From: Candidatus Aminicenantota bacterium
Lineage (GTDB): Bacteria > Acidobacteriota > Aminicenantia > JAMOAD01
Assembly (NCBI GenBank): GCA_027061995.1
Contig: JAMOUT010000083.1
Span: 1-28,996 of the forward strand
Direction of reading: 5' to 3'
DNA length: 28,996 bases
Position 1 is the stretch's first letter; each line of letters starts with the position of its first letter. The notes beneath the pieces were generated by a model. The model was not told the origin of the DNA, ran no database searches, and saw only the letters and a program-made list of their open reading frames with translations. Made by a program: the position numbers and the translations under genes. Below, in pieces: positions 16,163-24,900 of the stretch.

Positions 16163-17818
16163 TTAATTTTTACCACTTGTATTATGAAAAAGGTTGGTAA
16201 GATTTATTTTTACATCCGATTTTTTACTGATATATTTTGCTCTTTTTTCAGCTTCCTTTATTTTCGAATGAAAAAACTGATTATCTTTGCCAAGTTTTCC
16301 GAAAGCCCCGAGATTCTGGAGAATCCTTATGAAAGCGGCTGTCCAAAATACCTGTTTGTCAAGATTCTTAAAATTGTCCAGTGTGAAAAAATAATCTACA
16401 AGAGAGTTAATTATTTTTTCATCGAAAGGGATATATGAATCAAATACAAGTGAAGCAAGGTCATAAACAATGGGGCCTAATCTCATGGTTTGAAAATCTA
16501 TTATCCTTAACTCATTATTTTTATTAACCAGAATATTTGTGGATTGATAATCCCTATGAATTATTGAAAGAGGGTGTTTTTTAAACTCCGTATGTATTTT
16601 TTCCGTAAGATTCTCTATCTCTTTTTCCGATAGTTTTTTATAATAGTGATTATTAAAATAATTTATATCAAACTTTATATTTTCCAAATCAAAGTAAGCT
16701 GTTTGATATAAAGATTCTTTAGGAAATGTTTTAATATCCGTTTTTGAAAGTTCATGAATACAATCAATGGCTTTTTTATAATATTCCATAGGAAATTCAT
16801 TCTCTTTTTTGTATCTGTTTACAATATCAAGAAGAGAAGTTCTACCTCCGTCTTCCATTAAAACCCATTCTTTCGAATTTTCTATTATCTTTGGAATAGG
16901 ATATTCTTTATCTTGGAAAAAATGGGAAACAGCGGATATACTCTTTATCTCTTCAGGTTTGGAGAAAATTATGATTCTGGAGTCTTTGTCTGTCTCAACC
17001 CTAAATATCCTTTTATCCGAGCCTCCCTGAAATGTTTTCTCTATATTCCTGATTTTTTCCCCGAACTTATCTTTAATAGTATTAAAAGCAATATATTCTT
17101 TTCTCCCCTCTTCCAAAGATTCTATTGTTCCGAGATCTCTCCAATAATTCTCTGTTTCTATTACTCCGATTTTCCCCCCTTTTTTAATTATATGGCTATA
17201 AATACTGATGATACTGATTTTTTTTTCTCTGTGCTCTTTAAGATAATCATCAAAATAATCAAATATTTTATTATTGATTATATGGATTCCCGTGAAAGTT
17301 CCTGTTTTCTTTTTTTTATCATTATTCGGTGGACTTTCGGAAAATCCCAAAACTCTGTTTTTTGAATAATAAACCCCCCTTTTATCATCTTTATTTTCAA
17401 ATAGAACAAGAGAGGATATCGATCCATTTTTTTTATGCTGCGCTATAAACTTCTTTATATCACTGAAAATCATTATATCGGAATTGATTAGGATAAATTC
17501 ACTACAATCCATAAGGAAATCTCTTGCATTGTATAGACCTCCTCCTGTTCCGAGAATCTCTTTTTCAAAATAAAATTTCCATTTTATTTCCGGATATTTT
17601 TTTTCCAAATAATGTTTTATCTTATCCCCTTTATAATGAAGATTAACAGCAATCTCATCTATTTCAGCATTTAAAAGATTATTAATAATTATATCTATAA
17701 TCTTGGTGGAATTTGCTATGGTAACAAGAGGTTTCGGAATAGTGCGGGTTATCCCTTTTAACCTTGTTCCGAAACCTGCTGCAAGAATCATAGCTTTCGT
17801 TTTTTTAATGGCAATCAT
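16163..17818 (-). CDS. Nucleotidyltransferase-sugar kinase fusion, MurU-AmgK-like
   Basis: A 551-residue, two-domain enzyme. Residues about 8-245 are a sugar-1-phosphate nucleotidyltransferase: LAAGFGTRL (12-20), PKPLV (28-32), LGTGGGL (89-95) and NSD (112-114), closest in style to MurU. Residues about 255-545 are an aminoglycoside-phosphotransferase/choline-kinase fold: HRDYQSTN (421-428, catalytic D423) and DFQ (441-443), followed by GPIVYDLASL, as in the anomeric sugar kinase AmgK. In Pseudomonas, separate AmgK and MurU turn MurNAc (or GlcNAc) into the 1-phosphate and then UDP-sugar, bypassing early peptidoglycan synthesis. The fusion would do both steps. A different sugar or choline-type substrate is possible. 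No ribosome site precedes the start, and a TATAAT lies 6 bases away. Confidence 0.82.
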   Translation of the reverse strand: MIAIKKTKAMILAAGFGTRLKGITRTIPKPLVTIANSTKIIDIIINNLLNAEIDEIAVNLHYKGDKIKHYLEKKYPEIKWKFYFEKEILGTGGGLYNARDFLMDCSEFILINSDIMIFSDIKKFIAQHKKNGSISSLVLFENKDDKRGVYYSKNRVLGFSESPPNNDKKKKTGTFTGIHIINNKIFDYFDDYLKEHREKKISIISIYSHIIKKGGKIGVIETENYWRDLGTIESLEEGRKEYIAFNTIKDKFGEKIRNIEKTFQGGSDKRIFRVETDKDSRIIIFSKPEEIKSISAVSHFFQDKEYPIPKIIENSKEWVLMEDGGRTSLLDIVNRYKKENEFPMEYYKKAIDCIHELSKTDIKTFPKESLYQTAYFDLENIKFDINYFNNHYYKKLSEKEIENLTEKIHTEFKKHPLSIIHRDYQSTNILVNKNNELRIIDFQTMRLGPIVYDLASLVFDSYIPFDEKIINSLVDYFFTLDNFKNLDKQVFWTAAFIRILQNLGAFGKLGKDNQFFHSKIKEAEKRAKYISKKSDVKINLTNLFHNTSGKN

Positions 17819-17824
17819 AATATT

Positions 17825-17853
17825 ATTATACCCTTTAAATAAATAAATTTAAA
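17825..17853 (-). promoter_or_regulatory. Promoter of the MurU-AmgK fusion, probably leaderless
   Basis: On the minus strand, TTTAAA (17853-17848), a 17-base spacer and a perfect TATAAT (17830-17825). Only six bases separate the -10 box from the ATG at 17818, so transcription should start at the start codon itself. Confidence 0.55.
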
Positions 17854-18227
17854 TGTAAAAGAATAAAAAATAAAAGGTGTAGGTAAATAATGGTTTCCCT
17901 AAAATCAAGGAAGGAGTGTGGCAAGAACGGAAGAAACTATTAAGGGATAATACGGGAATTGATTGATCTATGCAACCAAGTGTCTAATTTATAGGTTAAG
18001 AGCTGTGTAACCGGAAAAAACAAGGTAAATGGGTTTCAGCGCGGAGAGCATTAGTCATTATAACTCATGTATGGTTCCATTATTATTGTGGTTTATGCTA
18101 TATATCCCTCCGTAAACGATTTTCTATCATTAAAATCTCCCTGATTTTATTTTATTATGATAGTCTGTTATATCTCCTTATGCAAACACTCGCACATTCC
18201 ACAATACTCTACCCTCGGCACAACTCA

Positions 18228-18278
18228 AAAAGAAGCCAAGAACCAAAAGCATAAAACATCTAAGACATCTTTTGGCTT
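18228..18278 (-). terminator. Terminator-like hairpin after etfA
   Basis: On the minus strand, AAGCC (18278-18274) and AAAAG (18273-18269) pair with CTTTT (18249-18245) and GGCTT (18237-18233). A 7-base bulge interrupts the stem, and CTTTTTG follows. It lies about 80 bases beyond the etfA stop. The interrupted stem makes it a weak candidate. Confidence 0.35.
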
Positions 18279-18361
18279 TTATAACTCGTCATTCATGATT
18301 TTTACCCGCTACTCCGATTGTTAATTATTAAGTAATAATAATTTTTGTCGAACGAGAGTAT

Positions 18362-19555
18362 CTATATTTTTTTCATCAGCTCGGGGATTATTTTATTCAA
18401 ATCTCCGACAAAACCATAAGTTGCTATATCGAATATGGGAGCTTCGGGGTCAGAATTAATCGCTATTATGATATCGCTTGAGCGCATTCCTACCTGATGT
18501 TGAATCGCTCCGGAGATTCCGCAAGCAATATATACTTTTGGCGCAACGGTTGTTCCTGTCTGACCTACCTGATGAGGATACGATATCCATCCCGCATCAA
18601 CTACTGCTCTTGATGCACCTACTGCCGCTCCGAGTTTTTTCGCAAAATCATATATGAGTTTAAGATTTTCCTTACTTCCCACACCTCTTCCGGCTGACAC
18701 AATAACTTCGGCTTCATGAAGATTGACCTCTTCTTCCGATAAAATAACAGCTTCCTTTATTATCTTGGATAATTTAAAAGTTGTGGTGTCAAAATCAAAC
18801 TTTTTAATCTCACCGTTTTTTTCGGTTTCCTGAGGCACAGGCATAACTCTCGGTCTGATTGTTGCAATCTGAGGTCTGTGATTCGGGGTAAGGATGGTTG
18901 CCATAATATTACCGCCGAAAGCAGGCCTTGTCTGGAGAAGATTTCCAGTTTCATTATCAATATCAAGCTCCGTGCAATCGGCTGTAAGCCCTGTCTTTAT
19001 CGTAGCTGCAACTCTCGGAAGAAGCGCGCGACCTACGGCGGATGCTCCCCCTATGAAAACTTCGGGTTTTACCTCTTCAATAAGTTTTCCGAGTGCTTCG
19101 GCATATAATTCATCATTAAAATGGAAAAGGGATTCATCCTCTATATAATAGACAATATCAGCGCCATGATTTATCATTGTTTTGGCGTGTTTTTCAAGCT
19201 CTTTTCCTCCGATTAAAACAGAGGAGAGTTTTACCCCTCTTTTATCCGCAATCTCTCTTCCCACCGAAAGCATCTCAAGAGCCACTTTTGAAAGTTCACC
19301 TTCATTTATCTCTCCGAATGTTAAAACACCCGAATAATCATCTTTATCAATTTCCACGGAGGATTCCCCTCTTTTCATCTCTATTGCATCAAAAGGGCAT
19401 GCATCAACACATGCTCCGCAGAGTGTGCATTTTTCTTCGTCTATCTCAGCTATCCCTTCATCATTTATCTTGATTGCATCAAAAGGGCATGCTCCTACGC
19501 AGACACCGCAACCTGTGCATTGTTCCTCTATTACCAAAATTCCGGTTAATCCCAT
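18362..19555 (-). CDS. etfA: Electron transfer flavoprotein alpha subunit with N-terminal 2[4Fe-4S] ferredoxin domain
   Basis: A 397-residue protein. The N-terminal domain holds two complete ferredoxin motifs: C13, C16, C19, C23 and C43, C46, C49, C53. The ETF N-terminal domain (about 75-255) comes next. The C-terminal FAD-binding domain (about 270-397) has SAGRGVGS, SRAVVDAGW, QVGQTGTTVAPK and GISGAIQHQVGM. Extra clusters on EtfA are known from bifurcating systems such as lactate and caffeyl-CoA enzymes of acetogens. There they pass low-potential electrons to ferredoxin. A comparable role here is inference, supported by the acyl-CoA dehydrogenase in the same operon and PFOR next to it. It lies 8 bases after etfB and is the last gene of acd-etfB-etfA. 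Confidence 0.95.
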   Translation of the reverse strand: MGLTGILVIEEQCTGCGVCVGACPFDAIKINDEGIAEIDEEKCTLCGACVDACPFDAIEMKRGESSVEIDKDDYSGVLTFGEINEGELSKVALEMLSVGREIADKRGVKLSSVLIGGKELEKHAKTMINHGADIVYYIEDESLFHFNDELYAEALGKLIEEVKPEVFIGGASAVGRALLPRVAATIKTGLTADCTELDIDNETGNLLQTRPAFGGNIMATILTPNHRPQIATIRPRVMPVPQETEKNGEIKKFDFDTTTFKLSKIIKEAVILSEEEVNLHEAEVIVSAGRGVGSKENLKLIYDFAKKLGAAVGASRAVVDAGWISYPHQVGQTGTTVAPKVYIACGISGAIQHQVGMRSSDIIIAINSDPEAPIFDIATYGFVGDLNKIIPELMKKI

Positions 19556-19563
19556 TTTATCAC

Positions 19564-20355
19564 CTATACTATTTTTAATTCTTTTAATTTACCGAAAAGT
19601 ATTTCGGATAGTTCTTCAGCTTCCCCTTCAAACTTTTCCCCTCCCTCTTTCTTAGGGGGAGAAAAAACTTTTTTAACCTGAGTGGGTGAACCCTGCAAAC
19701 CTATTCTATTTTCATCCGCATTAATATCATTTGCCGTAAAAACAGTGGGTTCGAATTTTTTCGCTTTCATCTTTCCCCTTAATGAGGGTAATCTGGGTTC
19801 ATTAATCTCCTTTACGACAGTTAATACAACAGGAAGTTCACTCTCTACAATATCATAACCATAATCCGTCAATCTTTCCGCAACCATTTTATTATCTTTT
19901 ATCTCAACTATCTTTTTGACATAAGTGATTTGAGGATAGCCAAACCAAGAGGCAATCCCCGGACCTACCTGACCCGTATCTCCGTCAATAGCCTGTTTTC
20001 CCGCAAGAATAATTCCGATATCTCCCATCTTTTCGATGGCTTTATAAAGAGAGTAAGAGGTGGCAAGTGTATCCGCTCCCGCAAATGCTCTGTCTGAAAC
20101 CAATATCCCTTCATCCGCTCCCATTGCGATAACATCTCTTAATGCCTCTTTTGCTTGGGGAGGTCCCATTGTTATTGCGATAACCTTAGTGTCTCCCCCG
20201 ATTTTTTCTTTGATTTTCAAACCTTCTTCAACAGCATAAAGATCAAAGGGGTTAACAATGGACTCAACTCCCTCTCTTATCAAAGTCCCTTTTTCAAGAT
20301 CCCATTTTACTTCGGTTGTATTTGGGACCTGTTTTATACAAACGAATATATTCAT
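19564..20355 (-). CDS. etfB: Electron transfer flavoprotein beta subunit
   Basis: A 263-residue partner of EtfA that binds the second nucleotide (FAD in bifurcating ETFs, AMP in the plain ones). Family marks are IFVCIKQVPNT (3-13), NPFDLYAVEEGLKI (37-50), MGPPQAKEALR (about 63-73), ADTLATSY and the ILAGKQAIDGDTGQVGP block. The end EINEPRLPSLRGKMKAKK is typical, followed by an extended charged tail that resembles clostridial EtfB. The ATG overlaps the acd stop by 4 bases, so translation is coupled. Confidence 0.95.
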   Translation of the reverse strand: MNIFVCIKQVPNTTEVKWDLEKGTLIREGVESIVNPFDLYAVEEGLKIKEKIGGDTKVIAITMGPPQAKEALRDVIAMGADEGILVSDRAFAGADTLATSYSLYKAIEKMGDIGIILAGKQAIDGDTGQVGPGIASWFGYPQITYVKKIVEIKDNKMVAERLTDYGYDIVESELPVVLTVVKEINEPRLPSLRGKMKAKKFEPTVFTANDINADENRIGLQGSPTQVKKVFSPPKKEGGEKFEGEAEELSEILFGKLKELKIV

Positions 20356-21494
20356 TTTATCCTCTTAATTATTTGTGATGCGATGATATTTCTCATAATC
20401 TGATTTGTTCCTTCGTAAATCTGAGTTATTTTCGCATCTCTCATCATTTTTTCAACAGGATACTCTTTCATATATCCGTATCCTCCGAAAACCTGAACAG
20501 CATCAGTTGTTACCTGCATTGCAACATCTGAAGCATAAGCTTTTGCCATGGCCGTTATATCAGCAACCTTTTCACCAGCATCAACATTTCTTGCGGCCAT
20601 ATATGTAAGAGCTCTCGCTGATTCAACCTTTATAGCCATATCAGCCATTATATATTGTAAACCTTCAAAAGAGGCAACCGGTTTTCCGAATTGATGTCTT
20701 TTCTTTGCATAAGATACGGCGGCATCAAGGGCGGCTTGTGCTATTCCGAGAGCTTGAGCCGCAACTCCGAGTCTTGTTCTGTCAAAGGTTTTCATCGTCA
20801 TTAAGAATCCGCCACCCTCTCTTCCGAGAATCTGACTTTTATGAACTTTTAAATCTCTGAAAACCAATTCACTTGTTATTGAGGCTCTTATCCCCATTTT
20901 ATCCTCTTTTTTACCGAATTCAAATCCTTCCATCCCTTTCTCAAGAATAAAAGCGGTAGCTCCTCTTGTTCCTCTTGAAGGGTCTGTAAGCGCTATAATA
21001 ACATAGATGTCAGCTACCCCTCCGTTTGTTATAAATTGCTTTGTTCCGTTTATAATATAATAATCTCCGTCTTTTTCAGCTCTTGTTTTAATATTTCCCG
21101 CATCACTTCCGGCTTCACTTTCGGTTAATCCGAATGCCGCAAGCGAACCATTTGCAATCTTGGGAAGATACTTTTTCTTCTGCTCTTCACTTCCGAACAG
21201 GATTACAGGGGTAATCCCGAGGGCTGTTCCCGCATAAGCGAGAGCCATACCGGCACAACCATAGGAAAGTTCTTCAACGGCGAGTAACATTGCCAGAGTT
21301 GAAAGTCCCATTCCATCGTATTCTTCAGGTATAAATACTCTGAAAAGATCGCTTTGGGCCATAACTTCAACGATATCATGAGGAAATTTTCCCTCTTCAT
21401 CATATTTTTGTCTGACCGGGATAATCTTCTCTTCCGCGATTTTCCTTGCAATCTCTCTGACCATTTGTTCTTCTTCTGTTAAAAAATAATTCAT
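20352..21494 (-). CDS. Short-chain acyl-CoA dehydrogenase (butyryl-CoA dehydrogenase-like)
   Basis: A 380-residue flavoenzyme that oxidises acyl-CoA or, with a bifurcating ETF, reduces enoyl-CoA. Marks in order are FGLTESEAGSD (about 137-147), KQFITNGGVADIYV (167-180), KKEDKMGIRAS (210-220), RRxQFGxPVA-like KKRHQFGKPVASFEGLQ (262-278), VQVFGGYGYMKEYPVE (333-348) and the catalytic base E361 in IYEGTNQI. Length and E361 position are those of butyryl/short-chain enzymes. GGAGG precedes the ATG. It starts the acd-etfB-etfA operon. No thiolase, crotonase or hydroxyacyl-CoA dehydrogenase is in the window, so the actual acyl group (crotonyl, aryl-acrylyl or other) is open. Confidence 0.93.
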   Translation of the reverse strand: MNYFLTEEEQMVREIARKIAEEKIIPVRQKYDEEGKFPHDIVEVMAQSDLFRVFIPEEYDGMGLSTLAMLLAVEELSYGCAGMALAYAGTALGITPVILFGSEEQKKKYLPKIANGSLAAFGLTESEAGSDAGNIKTRAEKDGDYYIINGTKQFITNGGVADIYVIIALTDPSRGTRGATAFILEKGMEGFEFGKKEDKMGIRASITSELVFRDLKVHKSQILGREGGGFLMTMKTFDRTRLGVAAQALGIAQAALDAAVSYAKKRHQFGKPVASFEGLQYIMADMAIKVESARALTYMAARNVDAGEKVADITAMAKAYASDVAMQVTTDAVQVFGGYGYMKEYPVEKMMRDAKITQIYEGTNQIMRNIIASQIIKRIK

Positions 21495-21523
21495 AGAATA
21501 CCTCCAAACTTGTTTGAAATTGT

Positions 21524-21580
21524 AAAATATTATATTTTTGGGGTTTTGTCAAACGAGTTAATTTTACCCCTAAACCTCGA
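21524..21580 (-). promoter_or_regulatory. acd-etfBA promoter with conserved upstream element
   Basis: On the minus strand, TTGACA (21552-21547), a 17-base spacer and TATTTT (21529-21524). TCGAGGTTTAGGGG (21580-21567) starts exactly 28 bases before the -35 box. The -10 is weak. A better TATAAT (21534-21529) exists but is only 12 bases from this -35 box, so the promoter may depend on an activator. Confidence 0.55.
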
Positions 21581-21820
21581 ATAAGTGAATAAGTTAGAGG
21601 AGAGTCCGGGATTTTGGAAAATAAACGAGAAATATCATGCAAACGGCTCTAATCTAAAAAACCGGCACGGTTGATTTTCCGATAATGCAAACCTCTTCCA
21701 TTTACTTTCCCTGATTTACGGGCACTCCCATTATCTTCGGATACGCTGCTTAATAGTTTGATACGGGATACCATATCAGAAGTCTTCTTTACTGTTTACC
21801 CGCTGTTTTTACGGTATTAT

Positions 21821-21877
21821 TCGATTTTTAGGGGGATATTATATTCAATTGACTTGATATATTGTTTATGTTAAAAT
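21821..21877 (+). promoter_or_regulatory. PFOR promoter with conserved upstream element
   Basis: TTGACT (21849-21854), a 17-base spacer and TAAAAT (21872-21877). TCGATTTTTAGGGG (21821-21834) starts exactly 28 bases before the -35 box. A second TATAAT at 21892-21897 has no proper -35 partner. AGGAGG precedes the ATG. Confidence 0.6.
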
Positions 21878-21923
21878 TTTGATACATTTTTTATAATGCA
21901 ATTAATTTTTAGGAGGCTTAATA

Positions 21924-24900
21924 ATGAGTAAAAAGATGGAAACAATTGACGGTAACACAGCTGCTGCGCATGTTGCTTATGCTTACAGTGAAGTTGCTGC
22001 CATATACCCTATTACACCGTCATCTCCTATGGGCGAATTAGCCGATAGTTGGGCTGCTTTCGGAAGAAAGAATATCTTCGGAGAGAATGTTGAAGTGATA
22101 GAGATGCAATCGGAAGGGGGAGCTTCGGGAGCTGTCCATGGTTCACTTTCAGCGGGAGCATTAACAACAACATTTACAGCTTCGCAAGGATTACTTTTAA
22201 TGATTCCCAATCTACATAAAATCGCAGGGGAGATGCTTCCCACGGTATTTCATGTTAGTGCAAGATCTCTTGCAGCTCAATCTTTGTCTATCTTCGGAGA
22301 TCACTCGGATATAATGGCTGTCAGAAACACTGGTTTTGCTCTTCTCGGCTCATCATCTGTTCAGGAAGTTATGGACCTCGGAATAGTTGCTCATCTTTCG
22401 ACACTTGAAGCAAAAGTTCCTTTTATCCACTTTTTTGACGGATTCAGAACATCTCATGAGATTCAGAAAGTGGAGGTTATAGATTATGATACAATGGCTT
22501 CTCTTCTTGATATGAAATTTATTGAAGATTTCAGAAAGAGAGCTTTAAATCCTGATAAACCATTCCTTAAAGTCGGTGCTCAAAACCCGGATGTATATTT
22601 CCAAGGAAGGGAAACAGTAAATAAATATTATGATGCAACACCTGAGATTGTTCAAAAATATATGGACATTCTTGCAAAGAAAATCGGAAGACAGTATCAT
22701 ATCTTTGAATATACGGGTCATCCCGAAGCTGAATATGTGGTTATTTCAATGGGTTCAAGTGCGGATACGATAGAGGAAACAGTCAATTATCTTGTCCGTA
22801 AAGGGGAAAAGGTCGGACAGATTAAAGTCAGATTATACAGACCTTTTTCAATAAAACATTTTATCGATGTTATTCCCAAATCCGCTAAAAACATAATTGT
22901 TCTTGATAGGACAAAAGAACCCGGTTCAATAGGAGAACCTCTTTATCTTGATGTTGTAGCCGCGCTTAAAGGCAGGGATATAAGTGTTATCGGCGGAAGA
23001 TACGGCTTGAGTTCAAAAGAGTTTACCCCTTCAATGGTAAAAGCTGTTTTTGATTATGCCAAATCGAACGGTTCTCATAATTTTACGGTTGGAATTAATG
23101 ATGATGTAACAAATCTCTCAATCCCCGTTAAAGATCAGATAGATACCGAGCCTGAAGGGGCTGTCAGATGTATTTTCTGGGGCTACGGATCCGACGGAAC
23201 GGTAGGTGCAAACAAAAACTCAATTAAAATCATAGGAAATTATACTGATATGTATGCTCAGGGATACTTCTCTTATGATTCTAAAAAATCGGGAGGGATT
23301 ACAATATCTCACTTAAGATTCGGAAAAAGCAGAATTCAATCCCCTTATCTTATTACAAAAGCTGATTTTGTAGCTCTTCATAAACCCGAATATATAGGAA
23401 GATATGATATACTCGGACCTATTAAGGAGGGTGGAATCTTTCTTTTAAACTCTCAGTGGGATGATGATAAGGTATTCGAGCATTTCACAAAAGAGATGCA
23501 GGAAACAATTATTAAGAAAAAGATTAAAGTTTACAATATAAATGCTCTTAAAATTGCAAAAGAGGTTGGTCTCGGAGGAAGAATCAATACTGTTATGCAG
23601 GCCGCTTTCTTTAAAATTTCGGGAGTTTTACCCGAAGATAAAGCTATAAAACTTATAAAAGATTATATTGAAAAAACATTTGCGAGAAAGGGGGAGAAAA
23701 TCGTAAAAATGAATTGGGCGGCTGTTGATAAAGCTGTTGAAGCTCTTCATGAAGTTAAGGTTCCCTCTTCTGTTGATGAGATTAAAACATCCTATAAAGC
23801 ACCGAGACTTATACCCGAAAACAGTGATGATTTTACGGTAAATATAATCGAAAGGATTATGCATCTTAAAGGGGATGAGATTCCCGTATCACAGATGCCT
23901 ATCGACGGAGCGGTTCCGACCGGAACAGCTGCTCTTGAAAAAAGAGGGATTGCACCGGAAGTTCCCAAATGGGTTGCTGATAACTGTATTCAATGTAACC
24001 TTTGTGCCCTCGTATGCCCTCATGCGGCAATCAGAGTGAAACAGATTGACCCCGAATCATTAAAGGGTGCGCCTGAATCATTCACAACCATAAAATCAAA
24101 CACTAAAAATGACAGGGATCTCCAATATAAAGTTCAGGTATATGTTGAAGATTGCACCGGTTGCGGAGATTGTGTGGAGGTTTGTCCCACAAAAGATAAA
24201 GCTCTTGTTTTCAGTCCGATCGAAGAGGAGAGAAAACTCGGAGAAAATGAAAATGAAAAATTCTTTGAAGATTTACCCGATATACTTGACGGAGCCCCGA
24301 TTACAACCTACAAAGGTTCACAATTCAAGACTCCTCTCTTTGAGTTCTCGGGAGCATGTGCGGGTTGCGGAGAAACCCCCTATGTAAAACTTGTAACCCA
24401 ACTTTTCGGAGAAAGGATGATTATAGCCAATGCCACAGGATGTTCATCGATTTACGGAGGAACTTTCCCCACGGTTCCTTATACCAAAAACAAAGAGGGA
24501 CAGGGTCCTGCATGGGCAAACTCACTCTTTGAAGATAATGCGGAATACGGATTCGGTATGAGGCTTGCGGTTGACTCAAACAGAAAACAGTTAAAATCAA
24601 ATATAAAACTTCTCCTTGAAAAAGGAACTACTTCAGAACTCAAAGAAGCTCTTGAAAATAGTTTGAATCTCTGGGATAAAACGGATGCGGAAGCTCAGAA
24701 AGCTGCGAAAAAAGTTAAGGAACTTTTAAAACCCGCACTCGAAAAAGCAAATGATGAAACAAAACATGTAGTCAGAAAAATCATAGAGCTTCAGGATTAT
24801 CTTGTTGACAGATCGGTTTGGTCAATAGGAGGAGACGGTTGGGCTTATGATATAGGTTACGGCGGACTTGATCATGTATTAGCCGCAAACAAAAATATAA

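Larger units (their letters stand above)
17819..18361. other. 543-base intergenic stretch between the fusion gene and etfA
   Basis: Apart from the fusion-gene promoter at its left edge and the etfA terminator-like hairpin near 18228-18278, I find no gene here. Its base composition (17880-18290) is less A/T-dominated than the other spacers, and no frame stays open for long. An imperfect inverted repeat occupies 18124-18163 (CTATCATTAAAATC, loop, GATTTTA, 7-base bulge, ATGATAG). It may be the remains of a decayed gene or element, or hold a small RNA. Confidence 0.5.
21495..21923. other. Divergent control region between acd and PFOR
   Basis: This 429-base spacer holds two outward-facing promoters, each with a copy of the TCGA-N5-AGGGG element (21567-21580 for acd, 21821-21834 for PFOR). 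The roughly 240 bases between the copies carry no open frame I can support. ATGCAAAC occurs there twice (21637, 21685). Confidence 0.6.

Noticed and set aside
17876-17910. CCTTGATTTTAGGGAAACC (minus strand) as another copy of the promoter element
   Set aside because: The TCGA core is altered, and it is not 28 bases from a credible -35 box; the fusion gene's own promoter lies closer to the start.
17999-18078. Pieces resembling group II intron domain V (GAGCTGTGTAACCGG, CTCATGTATGGTTCC)
   Set aside because: The strands are about twice as far apart as in domain V, pairing would rely on many G-U pairs, and no reverse-transcriptase frame is present.
18088-18138. Tiny minus-strand frame beginning ATGATAGAAAATCG after AGGGAG
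   Set aside because: Only about 10 codons before a stop, with no similarity that I recognise; more likely chance.
21567-21838. A MITE-like element bounded by inverted copies of CCCCTAAA-N2-TCGAATAA
   Set aside because: The two copies also align with single copies elsewhere, each at 28 bases from a -35 box, and they face outward toward two divergent promoters. A shared promoter element explains them better than mobile-element ends, and no target duplication is evident.
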